Source: Adiantum capillus-veneris (Eukaryota; Streptophyta; Polypodiopsida; Polypodiales; Pteridaceae). From it: a stretch of 64,000 nt of DNA. The position numbers and the translations under genes are program-made. Below, piece after piece: positions 35,127-46,870 of this stretch. Each line of letters starts with the position of its first letter. The first letter of the stretch is position 1. Under the pieces are notes generated by a model. That model saw only the letters and a list, made by a program, of their open reading frames with translations, searched no databases and had not been told where the DNA came from. The stretch lies in NCBI GenBank assembly GCA_014529385.2, contig CM043952.1, forward strand, positions 68,577,370 through 68,641,369, written 5' to 3'.

Positions 35127-35505
35127 TGTTGGAGATCAAGCATAATGACCTGGCCTAGGAGTACCTTAGTCCTAGTTTAATCTTCATTTTAAATCTTTCA
35201 ATAAGGCTAAAGGGTTTTTTGCTCTTTGGGGTCATTTTACCTTTAGCACACCCTCAATTCTCTCCCTAAATCACTCTAAGATTAGCTGTAGTCTTCCAGC
35301 TTGTCTCTCTCTCTCTCTCTCTTATTGGACCCTTTTTTATATCTCTACAATCACTCCCTAGATATAGGATTTAGTCCCCCTTTTACGCTCCCTATATATA
35401 GGGACATCTCGTTTTGTATCTTTAAGTGTTCTTTATCAGTTTCAACATATTGCAAATTAGTTCTCATGCTTTAAATCAGTCTCTATCAATTCTATTAATC
35501 TAATA
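35127..35505 (+). repeat. 3' LTR of gag-only element, 379 bp
   Basis: Begins TGTTGGAGATCAAGC and ends AATCTAATA, followed by the TTTAC target duplication. The CT run here is short (35304-35322). Confidence 0.92.
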
Positions 35506-35554
35506 TTTACCAAGCTACATGTGCACATTTTTCCTTGATTTGGCATGTTGGGAG

Positions 35555-35690
35555 ACATGGATCATGATCCATGTATAACAACATTTCTAGACTCTGTGAT
35601 TGCAGGAATGTATAAGAACTTTCAAGAGCAGCATTTTTCACAATAATTATCTGGTTTTGGAGGTTGGGGGACATGGATTGCGATCCGTGT
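35555..35690. repeat. Two further copies of the 20-bp palindrome
   Basis: ACATGGATCATGATCCATGT (35555-35574, a perfect palindrome) and ACATGGATTGCGATCCGTGT (35671-35690). Same motif as at 31183-31986, separated by the nested LTR element. Confidence 0.85.
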
Positions 35691-35989
35691 TCCACCACCT
35701 TTGGTAATTGTTTAATATGGCCTAATTCTACCTAGTGAAGGAGTTTTTTGTTGAAAAAATAATTGAATTTAGACTTCATTTATTATCCCAAATGTTCTCT
35801 AATAGTTTAGGGATTTTCCACTTTTGATTTGATTGATTGATACAATTTTTGTGATTTTGTTTTTCACATTTGACCATGTATAACTGTTATTACACTAATA
35901 AGGAGCATACTTATGAAATCTGGTTGGGTATGGGTGTCTGGTGTGGCTATATCATGTAAAAATCCAACAAAAATCTCTAGGTCAACAAG

Positions 35990-35991
<2 letters not shown>

Positions 35992-36043
<52 letters not shown>
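35992..36043. repeat. (CT)n microsatellite, ~52 bp
   Basis: Uninterrupted CT dinucleotides. Confidence 0.98.
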
Positions 36044-36044
<1 letters not shown>

Positions 36045-37370
36045 AATGCAAATGAGATCTAATTTGCCCTTTTTTTTGCCTATATGTGCCCGATTTACCC
36101 CAAAGTGTATACTTACCTTATTTACTCACATTTCCTACAACATACCACCTATGGCTCAGATGGCTCATCATTTGGACATATGGTCACTAATTACTCTTGA
36201 TTTTACGATTCTGGTCCGTCTTAATTTTGCCCAAATTTTGACATGTACCATATCCTTCCAAGCTTGACATGCTCAAAGCTCTTGTTTTGTAGATTTAGTG
36301 TTTTCTTTAACACTAGTCATGTAATTGGACACTTAAGTGTCCGGTATTGGCAGTTTATTTGTCAAGCTAGAAAGAAGTTTTTTACATCTTGCTTCTACCA
36401 TAGGTTGGTAATGAGGGAAACAAAACACTAGTTTTTTCTCCATGTCAAAACACAATTTCTATGGAGAGAAATATGGTAATTTGTAAGTCATAAATTTTAG
36501 TACAATTTCAAGTTGTTTTGCCAAAAAAAACATAAAATTATTATATATTTTTTGTAGAGTTGGCCTTTTTTATGTTTATAAAATCCAAGTGTTAGTAGTT
36601 AGTGTTACCAAACAATGGAATGCTCTTCAAATACTAGTTTCCAAGACACACACAAATTATAGACATAATTTCATACTTGAGCACATGCTAAATAAGAGCA
36701 TAATTTTGGTCTTCCAAAGGCCCCCTAATGGAATTGGGGCTATTGTAGTGCAGTTTGAAAACTACAAATGACTTTATATGTTGAAACCAAGAAACTACAT
36801 AATTTTTTGGCTCCCTAACTCACTTAAATCTCGTTGCTTGAATTTTTTTGTGTGCAAAAACTCTTGAAAGTCTTGAATTCTCCATAATAACATTGAAACC
36901 AAGGTTGTAGGCGCCCCAATTGTGTATGTACCACGTACTTTGATACATTTAGTTAATCTACGTGGAAACTTTAATATTATCTAAGGTTTTGAATGCTTAT
37001 GTCTCAAGAATGAAAATATCTCTTACGCAGTTTTGAACATTTAAAATGATCCAATAATTCTTGCATACAAAAGCCCTTCTACTTGCCATCTTGAGTCCTC
37101 AATGGAAAAGATAAGCAAAGTATCACTTTCTAAAACTCATGACATAGTTTTCTTTGTATACAATGAAATGATGGAAATGGCCATATCAAACACGTAGAAC
37201 TTTCTATTATTTATATACTTAAAAGTCAATTTTTTTGCACATGAAACTTTCAATTATTTATCAGGATACATCGTCACCACAACAGACATATACTCTATAG
37301 GATTTAGCGATCCCACAACCCCAGCTTCTGCTTCACCTTCTTACGCTTCACCTTGGCCAAATACACCATA
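36045..37370. other. AT-rich interval, nothing recognised
   Basis: Only short frames without motifs; no element ends found. Confidence 0.4.
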
Positions 37371-37379
37371 TCATCATAG

Positions 37380-37920
37380 ATTTTCATTAAAAATTCCACC
37401 TTTTCTCTAATCTTTGGATGCAACAAATCAAGGAACTTTGATATTTTGAAGTACAAGATGCCGCTAAACCCTGTAGCAACCTCTAATCACCCCCAACAAG
37501 CTTCAAATTGCTGAAGCAAGAGCATAAAGTCTTGACTTACATCTTGGTGCAATGCCTTTAGCTTTGCACCTGCTTCCACCGGAGAAACAACCTTTCAAAA
37601 ATGCCCAAGAAATTGATTTCGCAACTCCTACAATGAGCTTTGATGTCACTCTTTGACCATCAAGCCATACCTTCGTGCATCAGCACATGAACATTGGCAT
37701 CGTCTACAGATTCTCTGCGTTTGTCATCATATGCATCAATATCATCCATAACTCAAAATCTGCTACCCAATCCTCCGAGTCTTCAACACCTATGAAAATG
37801 GGGCCAATGCTTGGCTCCATCATCTTTGCTTACTTGAAATCCGACCATTTCACATTTCACCACACCATTCGCCAACAATTTATCAGCTTCAAACTCAATT
37901 TTCAATTTCAATTAGGAGCA
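37380..37920 (-). pseudogene. Degraded retrotransposon gag
   Basis: On the minus strand near 37820-37750 I read IGVEDSEDWVADFELWMI, then farther left SKLIVGVAKSISWAFLKGCF, and near 37430 FVASKD. The order E-D-x-x-x-W-x-x-x-F/Y-E-x-x-A, then a W-x-x-L/F-x-x-x-F block, then a late F-x-x-x-x-x-P-K-T-L-like piece, resembles Retrotrans_gag of Ty3 elements. Stops interrupt it several times. Decayed and partial; superfamily is tentative. Confidence 0.4.
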
Positions 37921-39015
37921 ATCAGTGTGCTCCTTTGTGGGGCACTAGAAGATAGAGAGGGGGAATGGGGAACATGCCCAACACACACACAAATGCCCCT
38001 ATATAGCTCAAGGTATTCTCAACACCCCTGTCCTCTCAAATTCACCTTCAAAAAAGACCATTTTCATCTGCACGGCCTCACTTGCACACTCCACAATGTG
38101 CACACAACCTTCAAGACACTAAATCCATTGCACTTCCACATTTCCACTCACACAACACCTATCTTTCTCTCTCTCTTTGCACAACACACCCTTGGGGGGG
38201 CACACATGTGTTGCAACACACACCCAAAAATACACGCACAAGAGCAGAAGAAAGAAGGTGGAAAGGGGGAGCTAACACAAAAGGCCACAATGATGGCTTC
38301 TCCTTGCTCAAAAAACCTATTTACAAATATTCTTTAACAAAAACCATCGCCACTTTGCTATCCCCTTACTTTCATTGAGCCCTTGAGTATCTAAAGAAAC
38401 CTCCCTTGGTCTTGCTTCACCTTCCAAAAAACCAAAGAAGTCCCCCCAAAAATGTCTTTTTGCCCCCTCTAATAGAGGGTCTTTTCAAATTTTGGAAGCT
38501 TGCATCTAATTGGTCTAGCCCATGGGCATTGCCCTGCCATGTCATCACCTTCTATGCCCAAAAAGGCCGCCGTAAGCCACCCGGATCCGCTCACACAATG
38601 CCAAATATCACCATTCAGTGCCCGCACGGGTCGACCCTCGCAGAGCCAGCCCTCTCAAATACCATAGCCAGTGCCTACGGGATCTCCTTCTCCCTCTACC
38701 ATGTGATGCCAAGTACCTTGACCCGTCCATCTATATATATACCCCTCATGCAGGTTTACAATCTCCAAAGTTTGCATCTCATTTAAAAAAAAGGTAACTA
38801 ACAAGATTACCTCTACTTTTGAAACAAAGGTTCATAAACAAAACTAAAAACTAAAATTGACTTTTAATGCAAGACATATTTAAACTTGCACGGAAACTAA
38901 AGTTTTTCTAAAAGTTAAGAGAAACCATTACAATAAACATAGGCAATCTATTTGCCACTTCTTCATAACAAAAAAATTCAAAACTCTGTCTTAATACTAA
39001 ATCAAGCCCAAATAT
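37921..39015. other. Unclassified interval
   Basis: Plus-strand frames at 37675-38337 and 38406-38786 are Pro/His/Thr-rich without domains. A TATATATATA stretch lies near 38731. No supported gene. Confidence 0.35.
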
Positions 39016-39301
39016 TTATGGATTGATAGGAAACTCTTCTTCCTCTTTGTCCTCCTCATCCTCTTCATGATTAGTTGGAGGAGAAACATCTTCACCACCA
39101 TCAACATGACTGATCCCATCTCGTGTAACCACCACATTTGGATCCTCATAAGGTTCCAGATCAACAAATTGCATTCCATCGTCTGGTCCAAAGGGAGGTT
39201 GTGGTTCGTCTGATGCATCCACAACCCTTGGATGTGTTGCCATGTTTTTCATACCAACTTCTTGAAATTCATCTGGCAACTCCTTGAGTGTAGTAACACG
39301 T
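39016..39301 (-). pseudogene. C-terminal part of a SAM-methyltransferase-like pseudogene, cut off by the Ty3 insertion
   Basis: Open minus-strand frame entering directly from the LTR border: RVTTLKELPDEFQEVGMKNM, then an Asp/Pro-rich stretch (DEPQPPFGPDDGMQFVDLEP) and a strongly acidic tail (NHEEDEEDKEEEEFPINP) ending at a TAA at 39016-39018. The frame has no start of its own. Its upstream partner is most likely the minus-strand sequence at 48243-49593 on the other side of the 8.9-kb Ty3 element, which ends PLQVRFNQ in a compatible frame. The tail resembles no enzyme domain; its role is unknown. Confidence 0.5.
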
Positions 39302-40329
39302 TGTTAGGAGTTTTTGGAAGAAGTGATTGTACATATGTACATACACATGCATGGTGCATCGAATAAAGGATTGTCCATTTTCCACAGCCATGTGGTCACG
39401 TGGGGCCCACATGTGTACATGCAGGACATTGTGTACATAGCACATCAATTTTCATCGTCACCAGTATCAGTGTGTTTTTTCTATAATAATGAGGAGTTTT
39501 TAGAGCGTAAAAATTCTCGAGGAAGTTATCAGCGGGCCGACGACATGAGGTAAGCAGGTGCATCAAGTGGCATCTAGTGGCGTCAGGAGGTCGAAGGGGA
39601 TCAAGACTTGCACATGGATAAGTACGGACACAACATGGGTGTTTTTTTGTGATCAATTATGCAAAAAGGTCATCATGAGAACTAAACTTGGGGGCCACTT
39701 CACGTGATTGCGGGATGCATTATTGAAAAAAGTTGAGTGCCAGGTGTGCGGATGGATACTACGTGGCCATTTTTTGGCCTGGTTCGGGGTTCATTTGAGG
39801 TCGATCAAAAGAACAAAGGTGCCCAAGGGATAAATTTAAGTGTGGACACTGCAAACGTAAGAAAAAAACCAGCAAAACATGGAGAGAAGAGGAGGAACAG
39901 CCGCAACTCAATTTTTGCTGTTTTGGCCATAAACTGCTCGTCCGAGGTCGGATTCGAGCACTTTGATATTATAGACTGGGGCTTTTGACCGTTCTAAATG
40001 CAATGATGCTATCCATTTTGCCAAATTCCTCACTTTTTTTTGCTTTTTTGACTGTGTAAGTTTCTCCTATGAGCGAAGCCTTTGCTCAAATTTGTATTGT
40101 ATCTAGCATATTCCATCCATCTTGTGTGAGCTATTTGTCCCATTGGTGTTGGCCCAAGCTCAATTGTATATGAACATCAAAAATATTTCTCTTTTGAGCT
40201 GAGTTTTGTTTTTTGTGTGCGTGTGTGTGTGTGTGTGTTGAGTGGGAAAATGGATAGTCTCTCTCCTCTCACTCCATCAGTGTGTTCCCTGTTCGGCCAA
40301 GTGGGTTGTGTAAGCTGAGTGGTGCCCCA

Positions 40330-40409
<80 letters not shown>

Positions 40410-40471
40410 CATTCCAAGAGTGTGTGTTGGGTGATTATAGAGGCGTTGTGTGTGTTTCCATCCCGCTCACA
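39302..40471 (+). repeat. 5' LTR of Tat-like element (1170 bp)
   Basis: Homologous along its length to 46871-48242, with many substitutions. It carries a GT array at 40331-40407 and a smaller one at 40216-40239. Confidence 0.9.
40331..40407. repeat. (GT)n microsatellite inside the 5' LTR, ~77 bp
   Basis: Uninterrupted TG dinucleotides. The matching place in the 3' LTR holds three shorter arrays. Confidence 0.97.
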
Positions 40472-40477
40472 TTCTTT

Positions 40478-40496
40478 TGGCGCCCCCCCACTGAGG
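40478..40496 (+). promoter_or_regulatory. Primer-binding site (TGGCGCC type)
   Basis: TGGCGCCCCCCCACTGAGG lies six bases after the LTR end. TGGCGCC-type sites are usual in Athila/Tat-like plant Ty3 elements, though the downstream bases differ from those I know. Confidence 0.6.
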
Positions 40497-41525
40497 ATCT
40501 TCTTTGAGTACCTTCAGCTTCGGATTACAGGTTGCAAATCACAGGTTACATGTTTCAGGTTACAGGTTACAGATTACAGGTATAGGTATAGGTGATACAC
40601 ACAGGTATAGGTAGCTGGAGTAGAGTGATATACTAGCAAGTGGGAGTCACTTGCAGTTGTCATGGATCTGCATCATTTGGCGCCTGTTTGAGCGCATTTT
40701 TTGGTATTGTACGTTACTTGTGGATTCTGCCAATGTACGCCTTTGTGGATCCATACTTGGCTTTATTTGGCATTCCCAACCATTCGTGAGACTTGGTCCC
40801 GAAGATAGTCATTTCTGAGACTTGACTATACGAGATTTGCATAAGCCTTCGTGAGAGGGTCGTGGTGAGGTTTAATTGAGCTGGGGGATTCTCAAATGTG
40901 AGATCCTTTTGGTGATACAGGTGGCTGGAGTACCCTTTTTGTGACCTCGTCATAGGCTATGTACTAGTGATTCCTACTTGATGCTTGGGTTCCATTGTTG
41001 GCAGGTTATGCATACATATACGGTCTATATTTTGGGTTCTTACTGCTCTACTTTTAGGGGACTCTGCCAAAAAATTTCCAAGTTGTGATGGCTGATTTTT
41101 TGGTCTTTTGAGCCATTTATGTTGTTATGGTGCTAAAATTTGGCAAAATCAGAGGGTAATTAGTCAAGTGTGCTTTCTTAGGAGCTGCATGGATGGCTTT
41201 TAATGGATAATCACGACGGACCTCAGTTCACTCCTTTTCATTTTTCACAACGAATCCATATAAATGTTCATGAGGACAGTAAGATTTTTTACCAACAACA
41301 CATAGTCTTTATGTTTCGGCCAAGAAGATTAAGAGAGATACTGGAATCTCCTTTGCCTGTTGTTATTCCAATGATTAACTATGAAAACTCATTTGATGTG
41401 CATGTGTTCATCCTTTCTAAAAGCTTGAGCTCCATTGAAGTTTCTAGGGATTGAGTCAGTAAAAAGTTTTGGGTTCTTGCACGTGTATTAGAAGGGGTTC
41501 TCAAAGCATTGAAACTTGGGTAGCC
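40497..41525 (+). other. Leader of Tat-like element
   Basis: No credible frame. It contains a second TGGCGCC (40678-40684), a block (40852-40935) matching the copia leader at 19384-19461, and GGGGACTCTGCCAAAAAATT (41057-41076), close to the copia leader motif ACTCTGCCGAAATTT. Confidence 0.65.
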
Positions 41526-42104
41526 ATGGCTTTCTCTTATCCGGAATTTCATGGAAGAAGTGATGAAGATGTGGAAGACTTTTTGGAAAAGATGGAGGTT
41601 TCTTGCATTACCAACTAGAATCATGATCCTGCACAAATGTTATGTCTTCTCCAGATTTGTTTGAAGAGTGATGCACGAGTTTGATCCAAAGAATTTGAAG
41701 AGGAGTTGCATGCGGCTGATCCACCTGTGAGATTAAGTTGGGACAATCTGCGGCATGGATTGTAAGTGGAGTTTGTGAAGACAGAAGATCTTGACAAAGT
41801 GTGGCAAGAAGTACAAGGTTTGGTGCAAAGGGAAGTTGATCCAGTAGATGCATACATACGTAAGTTTTCAATGGCATGGGAGAGGATGTGCAAGGCCTTA
41901 GCACCACAGGTACCCCCACCTGACATGATGAAGAAGGATAGGTTCTTGGCTAGTCTTTGGGAGAATATACGTTGGAGAGTGGAGCTAAAGAAGCCTAGGA
42001 CTTATGAAGATGCACTAGATGTAGCGAGGAACAAAGAGTGGAAGATGAGAATAATGAGTCATCTAAGAGTAGAGTCTTTGCCCAGAAGGTCTGAGTTTCA
42101 GTAG
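41526..42104 (+). pseudogene. Ty3 gag domain
   Basis: From the ATG at 41526 the frame reads MAFSYPEFHGRSDEDVEDFL, typical of gag (P-x-F-x-G-x-x-D-x-x-x-x-F-L). It is interrupted by three in-frame stops (after ITN, DARV and LRHGL) and then open through VKTEDLDKVWQEVQGLVQRE, VDPVDAYIRKFSMAWERMCK, DRFLASLWENIRWRVELKKP and TYEDALDVA. This is the complete capsid-like domain in one frame, so only nonsense mutations separate it from function. It would form the virus-like particle. Confidence 0.85.
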
Positions 42105-42219
42105 ATGGATTCTTTGCAAGGTCGCACGCCAGGGGTTCATCATGAACCAATAGTTTCTGTTACTCCTCAGGTTATGCTAGCAGTGGTCACTACAGTAGTG
42201 CAAGATGATGGGCTAAGGC

Positions 42220-43275
42220 ATGAGGCAAGTGGTAGATTTAATGAAGAATCTAAGTCTAAACATGCTAGGTAATGTGGAAAATAATCGAGGTCGAGGGAGG
42301 TTTGCAAATCATTCAGGAGGTAAAGAAATACCCAAGAATGGTGTTGGACAAAGCAATGGTAGAGTTTGGAGAGAGACACCGATGTGTTATAATTGCGGAG
42401 AGTTGGGCCACATCAGCCCACAATGTGATAAGCCACCAAGGATGGGGAAAGACATGTATCCATTGCCAAGAGAGGTGCTAACTAGGTCAAATGATTATGG
42501 CATTGAAATTAATGGAGAAGAAGGAACCAGTGGATTAACCCAGGAGGAAATGGGAAAGACAAAAGTGATAAGTCTGATCACCTTGGAGAAGGTAGCAAAA
42601 TTGGAGGATACATTACTGATGCCTATTGGGAAGAGGACCACACAAGATAATGAAGGAAGAAGTGGCGTAGGTCCTAGTAAGAAGAAGGGAACGAGCCATG
42701 AAGGTGAGGATGTCAAGGCCAAGAGCAAAAGAAGGGCCCGTCGCAAGTTTCATGTTTTAGATTTTCCACTAGGGGATGGGCAATTAAGCTATGACTTGAA
42801 GGAGGATCTGACAAGCAGGAAAGCAGATGCTACTTTTGGGCAGCTTATAGAGATAGTGCCTAAGCTAAAGCGACAGTGGAAGAGGATGGTTAACCCAATG
42901 GAGAAAGAGCCAGACAGAGGTTTAGTGAAGGTGTTGGCGATGGATGAGCTACCAGACATTTTCCCAATAGTAGATGTGTGGCACAAAAGAAAAAATTTGG
43001 GACAAGGTTATGTTGATGGAGGAGCCCAAATATGTGTCATAACACACTCATGCATTGAGAAGATGGGTCTTACAGTGACTGGGGTGTCAGGCTTTAGGAT
43101 CAAATTGGCAAACCATCAGAAAGTAAAATGTTTGGGTGTTGTAAAGAGCTTAGAAGTGGAGTCATATAATGCAAAGGTGGTGGTTGATTTTCATGTGATG
43201 CCAGTGGGGTTGGGATCATATCCTATTATACTAGGTAGACCATGGTTATGTGCAGTGGGAGCTGTTCAAGATTAA
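42220..43275 (+). pseudogene. Ty3 zinc knuckle and protease segment
   Basis: Open frame of 351 codons, shifted by one base relative to the gag domain. It has a CCHC knuckle CYNCGELGHISPQC near 42385-42427, a long basic linker (GVGPSKKKG, KSKRRARRKF), and then the retropepsin-like segment YVDGGAQICVITHSCIEKMG near 43011-43070 and YPIILGRPWLCAVGA near 43220-43262. The active-site triad is D-G-G rather than D-[ST]-G. The following pol frame is separate. Its role is nucleic-acid binding and polyprotein cleavage; it is probably inactive. Confidence 0.8.
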
Positions 43276-43545
43276 AGACGTGGTCTGATTAGCCTCTATG
43301 GAAGACAGGTGCCAAGAAGTTATATAATATGGACACAAGGAAACGATTGGAGGAACTTGATGAAGATGAGGATGAGTCTAGTGATGAACACTATTCCACA
43401 GTGTCTAACAAGGACAATGATAGTACTACCGACAGTGATGAGGATGTTGATGTTGCATTTCTTCTGATAGGACAAAGAAATCCATGAGTCTGGTTTAGGC
43501 GCATTTGCAAATGAGATTGAAGATGAAAGTGAAGGGCCTTACAAA

Positions 43546-44290
43546 GTGATTGAAGGGATGATGCAAACCAAGGTTGAACTGTCAAAAAAGCGGGAATTGA
43601 TGACAGAAATGATTAGTGGAGACCTCTCAGCTATGGATAAGGAGATATATTTGCACATGCTGGCTAGTTTTCTTGATTTGTTGATTACTTCATATGAAGA
43701 TATTAGTGGGTTAAAAGGAGAAGAGATGCATATAGAGCTGAAAAAGGGTGCTAAGACAGTGCAGCAAAGGCTAAGAAGGATGTGTCAAGAGCAGATGGAA
43801 GCCTTGCGAGAAGAGGTGGACAAGTTATTGAAGGCAAGGTTCATAGTCCCAGTGGAGACCACATAATGGGTGAGTGCAGTAGTAGTCAGCTCAAAGAACG
43901 ATGGAAAGAAGTGGAGGATTTGTGTAGATTTTAAACCCTTAAATGCAGCCACCACTAAGAAGAGCTCATATCCTCTTCCATTCATTGATCAGATCTTATA
44001 TTCAACGGCGGCAGGTTATGAAAGGTACAGTGTGTGTGATGGTTTTTCAGGCTATTTTCAATTGAAGATTTCTCTTAAAGACCGAACAAAGACAACTTTT
44101 ATTATTCCATGGGTTGTCAAATGGCATCTTTCTATCAAGAGAAAGAAAATTGGGTATTGGCACCATTCATTGGTAGTTGTGTTAAAGCTTTTATGGACAA
44201 CTTCTGTGTCTACAACAGTATGGCTGAACACCATGAGAAGTTGCAAATGGTATTGGCTAGATATGATGAATGCAAAGGACAACTAAATCC
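43546..44290 (+). pseudogene. Ty3 reverse transcriptase, N-terminal half
   Basis: Frame 43546-43866 leads into the polymerase with IELKKGAKTVQQRLRRMCQE and ALREEVDKLLKARFIVPVE. After an in-frame TAA it continues as WVSAVVVSSKNDGKKWRICV (43867 on), DFKPLNAAT, SYPLPFIDQIL and SVCDGFSGYFQLKI (usual DxFSGYxQI). A frameshift near 44105 moves the rest to the next frame. These are fingers/palm motifs 1 to 4 of a Ty3 polymerase. Confidence 0.88.
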
Positions 44291-45092
44291 AAAAAAATGT
44301 CATCTAGCACAGGCAAGGGTGAAGCTATTGGGCCATATGGTGTCAAAAAATGGCATTGAGGCTGATCCAAACAAAGTTAAGTCTATTATTCTTCTTCCAT
44401 CACCTAACAGTACAAAGCAATTGGCAACCTTTATACACAAAGTGAAGTACATGGTGCGATTTATTCCGTTGTCTTCACAACTCCTTTTTCCATTACAACA
44501 AGTGGCAAAGCATGATCCATTGCAATGGGATGACAAGTGTGAAGAAGTGTTTCAAGAGGTGAAAGAGGTGTTAGGGGGGTTGTCAGCCATCCAGGCTCCT
44601 GATTGGGAGCAAGTGTTTTATGTAAATCCATTAGTAGGGGATGATTCCATTCGAGCCATGCTATTGCAAAAGGGGAAGGGCAGCCATTATATGAGGTTAG
44701 TGTATTGTGCAAGCCGAGTGAGGTTGGTCGCAGAAAGAAAATTGTTGGAAGTAGAGGTAGTGATGGCTAGTGTAATATTTGCTTGTCGACGATTTTGTCA
44801 TTACTTGCTACCACGACCTTTTGTTTTCTTAACGAGTTACACCTTTGTGCCACAACTAATTAATGGCACTAACATGTTAAACATGGTCAAGAAATGGGTA
44901 ATTGAGTTGCAAGAGTTTGAGTTCTCTTTTTTAGTGGAAGATAGTACAAGAGCTACCCTAGTTGATTTGTTGACTTACAAGGAGAATCCCATTCTTGTTA
45001 AGAAAGAGGTGGTGAGAAGGGTAGTTGAAGAAGTACCACAGATCAGCAATGCACATGTGATGCTCTTTGATGGCTCATACGAAACGAGCTAG
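44109..45092 (+). pseudogene. Ty3 reverse transcriptase palm/thumb and first RNase H
   Basis: Continues the polymerase with VKAFMDNFCVYN (catalytic box near 44190, normally x-x-DD, here Asp-Asn), HHEKLQMVLARYDECKGQLN, PKKCHLAQARVKLLGHMVSK and GIEADPNKVKSI, all standard thumb/palm wording. From about 44560 the Ty3-type RNase H follows (DWEQVFYVNPLVGDDSIRAM, CASRVRLVAERKLLEVEVVM). Loss of the second catalytic Asp predicts no polymerase activity. The frame ends at a stop after FDGSYETS, already inside the second RNase H. Confidence 0.88.
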
Positions 45093-45541
45093 GATGCGGC
45101 TTCAGGGTTATAGCACTTTACGATCTAGAGGGGAAGCTAGTATGCAAGAGACGGTTCAAATTGGATGCTCATAGTAACAATGAGGTTGAATATGCTACTT
45201 TGGAAGCCTGATTACACATTTGTTTGAAGCATGGGATTAGAAGGTTGAGCATAAAAGGTGATGCCTTGTTAGTTCTGAAGCAATTGTTGGGTGTGTGGAA
45301 GAGCAAGAACACCTCATTGAAGGAAACATGTTTCAGAAATGAAGGCATGTTAAAAAAGTTCGAAGCACGGAGCATCAGACACATTGAACGTGCTCTAAAT
45401 GGAGAGGCACATGAAGCAGCTCAAAGCATGATTGGGGAGCTATTTGTGTTGAGGACCAATTTACCTCTTTATCATGGCCCGGAAAGTTTGGCTCAAGAAG
45501 AGGAGTTTTTGCTAACAAGAATCATTCCCAAGGACATTTAG
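45059..45541 (+). pseudogene. Second (archaeal-type) RNase H domain
   Basis: After the first RNase H comes LFDGSYETS, stop. After a frame change follow VIALYDLEGKLVCKRRFKLD, NNEVEYATLEA, stop, LHICLKHGIRRLSIKGDALL and VLKQLLGVW, ending in SIRHIERALNGEAHEAAQSM. The order D-G-S, N-N-x-x-E-Y-x-A-L, G-D-x-x-L-V-x-x-Q and a late N-x-x-A-D/H-x-L-A is the RNase H fold found as an extra domain in Tat-lineage elements. It would remove RNA from RNA-DNA hybrids. Two stops and one frameshift are visible. Confidence 0.75.
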
Positions 45542-45562
45542 AAGTCTAAGAAGTATGGTTTT

Positions 45563-46800
45563 GTGCGTAGAGCATCCAAGTACAAATTTATTGGTGATGT
45601 CTTATACATTAAAGGGGATGATCTCATGTTGAGATGTGTACTTTGGCGGGAGAAGCTTTATAAAGTGTTGGAAGAGAATCATGAAGGTGCATGTGTCGGA
45701 TATTTTGCTCTAAAGATCACCTTGCATAAGATCTTGCAAGAGGGGTATGTATGGCCTAGTTTGCACAAGGATGTTCACCATTGGTGTAGGTCTTGAAATA
45801 GGTGTCAAGCATTTGGGAAGAGAATGTTGAAGCCAGAGCTACGAAAAACCATTATGGCATTTGATGTGTTTGAAAAGTGGGGGATTGATGCAATAGGCCC
45901 TTTACCTATCACAAGCAGGGGCAAAAGCTATATTTTGACTGCAGTGGACTATCTCTCTAGATGGGTAGAGGCTATAGCAATAAAACAAATCACTGCAAAG
46001 GATGTGGAAAAATTTGTGTATGATGAAACGTGTTGCAAGTTTGGGGTGCCACTAGAGCTACTTTCGGACAAGGGGCCAGGATTTAGAGCTAAACTATTAG
46101 ACTTTTTATGCGTGAAGATGAAGATTAGGCACCAGCATACAACTCCTATTTATCCAATGCAATGGCTTAAATGAAAGATTCAATGGTGAGTTGGTACAAA
46201 TTCTTTTGAGAGTGACAGAGCACCAAGGAAAGAATTGGTATTTGGGATTGCCTAGTGCATTATGGGCTTACCATACTTCGACAAAGACATGTATATGGTT
46301 TACTCCATTTCATTTGGTATATGGAAAGGAAGCACTATTGTCTGTGGAAGTAGAGTTGCCTGCAATCAAGATGTTAGAAAAGTTTCTTGGGCAGTCCAGT
46401 GATGCATTCAAAGAGAGGCTCTTACAATTACAAGAGGTTCAACTGGATAGAATGGACGCATTGGAACATTATGGACAAATGCAAGATAAGGCTTTATAAA
46501 AGATAAATGAAAAGGTGAAAAGTAAGGGTATCAAGAAACATGACTTGGTTTTGTGCTACAATAGTAAGCTGGAAAGACATTCCAAAAGAAGTTTCAAATT
46601 AAGTGGGAAGGACCTTTCAAGGTAGTTGAGTGTTTTCCGAATGGTACATATCAGCTGGCTAACCTGAATGGGATTCTACATAAGTCAAAGGTAAATGGAC
46701 TGCATCTTAAATTATATCATGCTAGGTTAATGATGGTGGAGCAAGATGAGTTGTCTACAGAACAAGTAATGTATGTGAGGGATGAGGAGACCTGTGACGC
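45563..46800 (+). pseudogene. Ty3 integrase
   Basis: The HHCC zinc domain reads ENHEGACVGYFALKITLHKI, GYVWPSLHKDVHHWCRS, stop, NRCQAFGK (45680-45830), with the stop between the two cysteines. The catalytic core has Asp at 45887 (KWGIDAIGPLP), Asp near 46067 (LLSDKGPGFRAK) and, after a frameshift near 46165, Glu in the NGLNERFNGELVQ block (near 46173). WAYHTSTKTCIWFTPFHLVY and GKEALLSVEVELP follow. The C-terminal segment (KWEGPFKVVECFPNGTYQLA near 46600) is in shifted frames. Integrase joins element DNA to the chromosome; this copy is dead. Confidence 0.87.
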
Positions 46801-46870
46801 GATGAGTCTCTATCTCTTTTGGTTGCTGCTGATCATGAATGATCTAGCAGGCTAGGGGATGGGCAAATTA

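Noticed and set aside
37675-38337. 220-aa plus-strand ORF
   Set aside because: Low-complexity His/Thr/Pro content, and its left part lies opposite a degraded gag on the minus strand.
40319-40595. Val/Cys repeat ORFs across the GT array
   Set aside because: Translation of a microsatellite inside an LTR.
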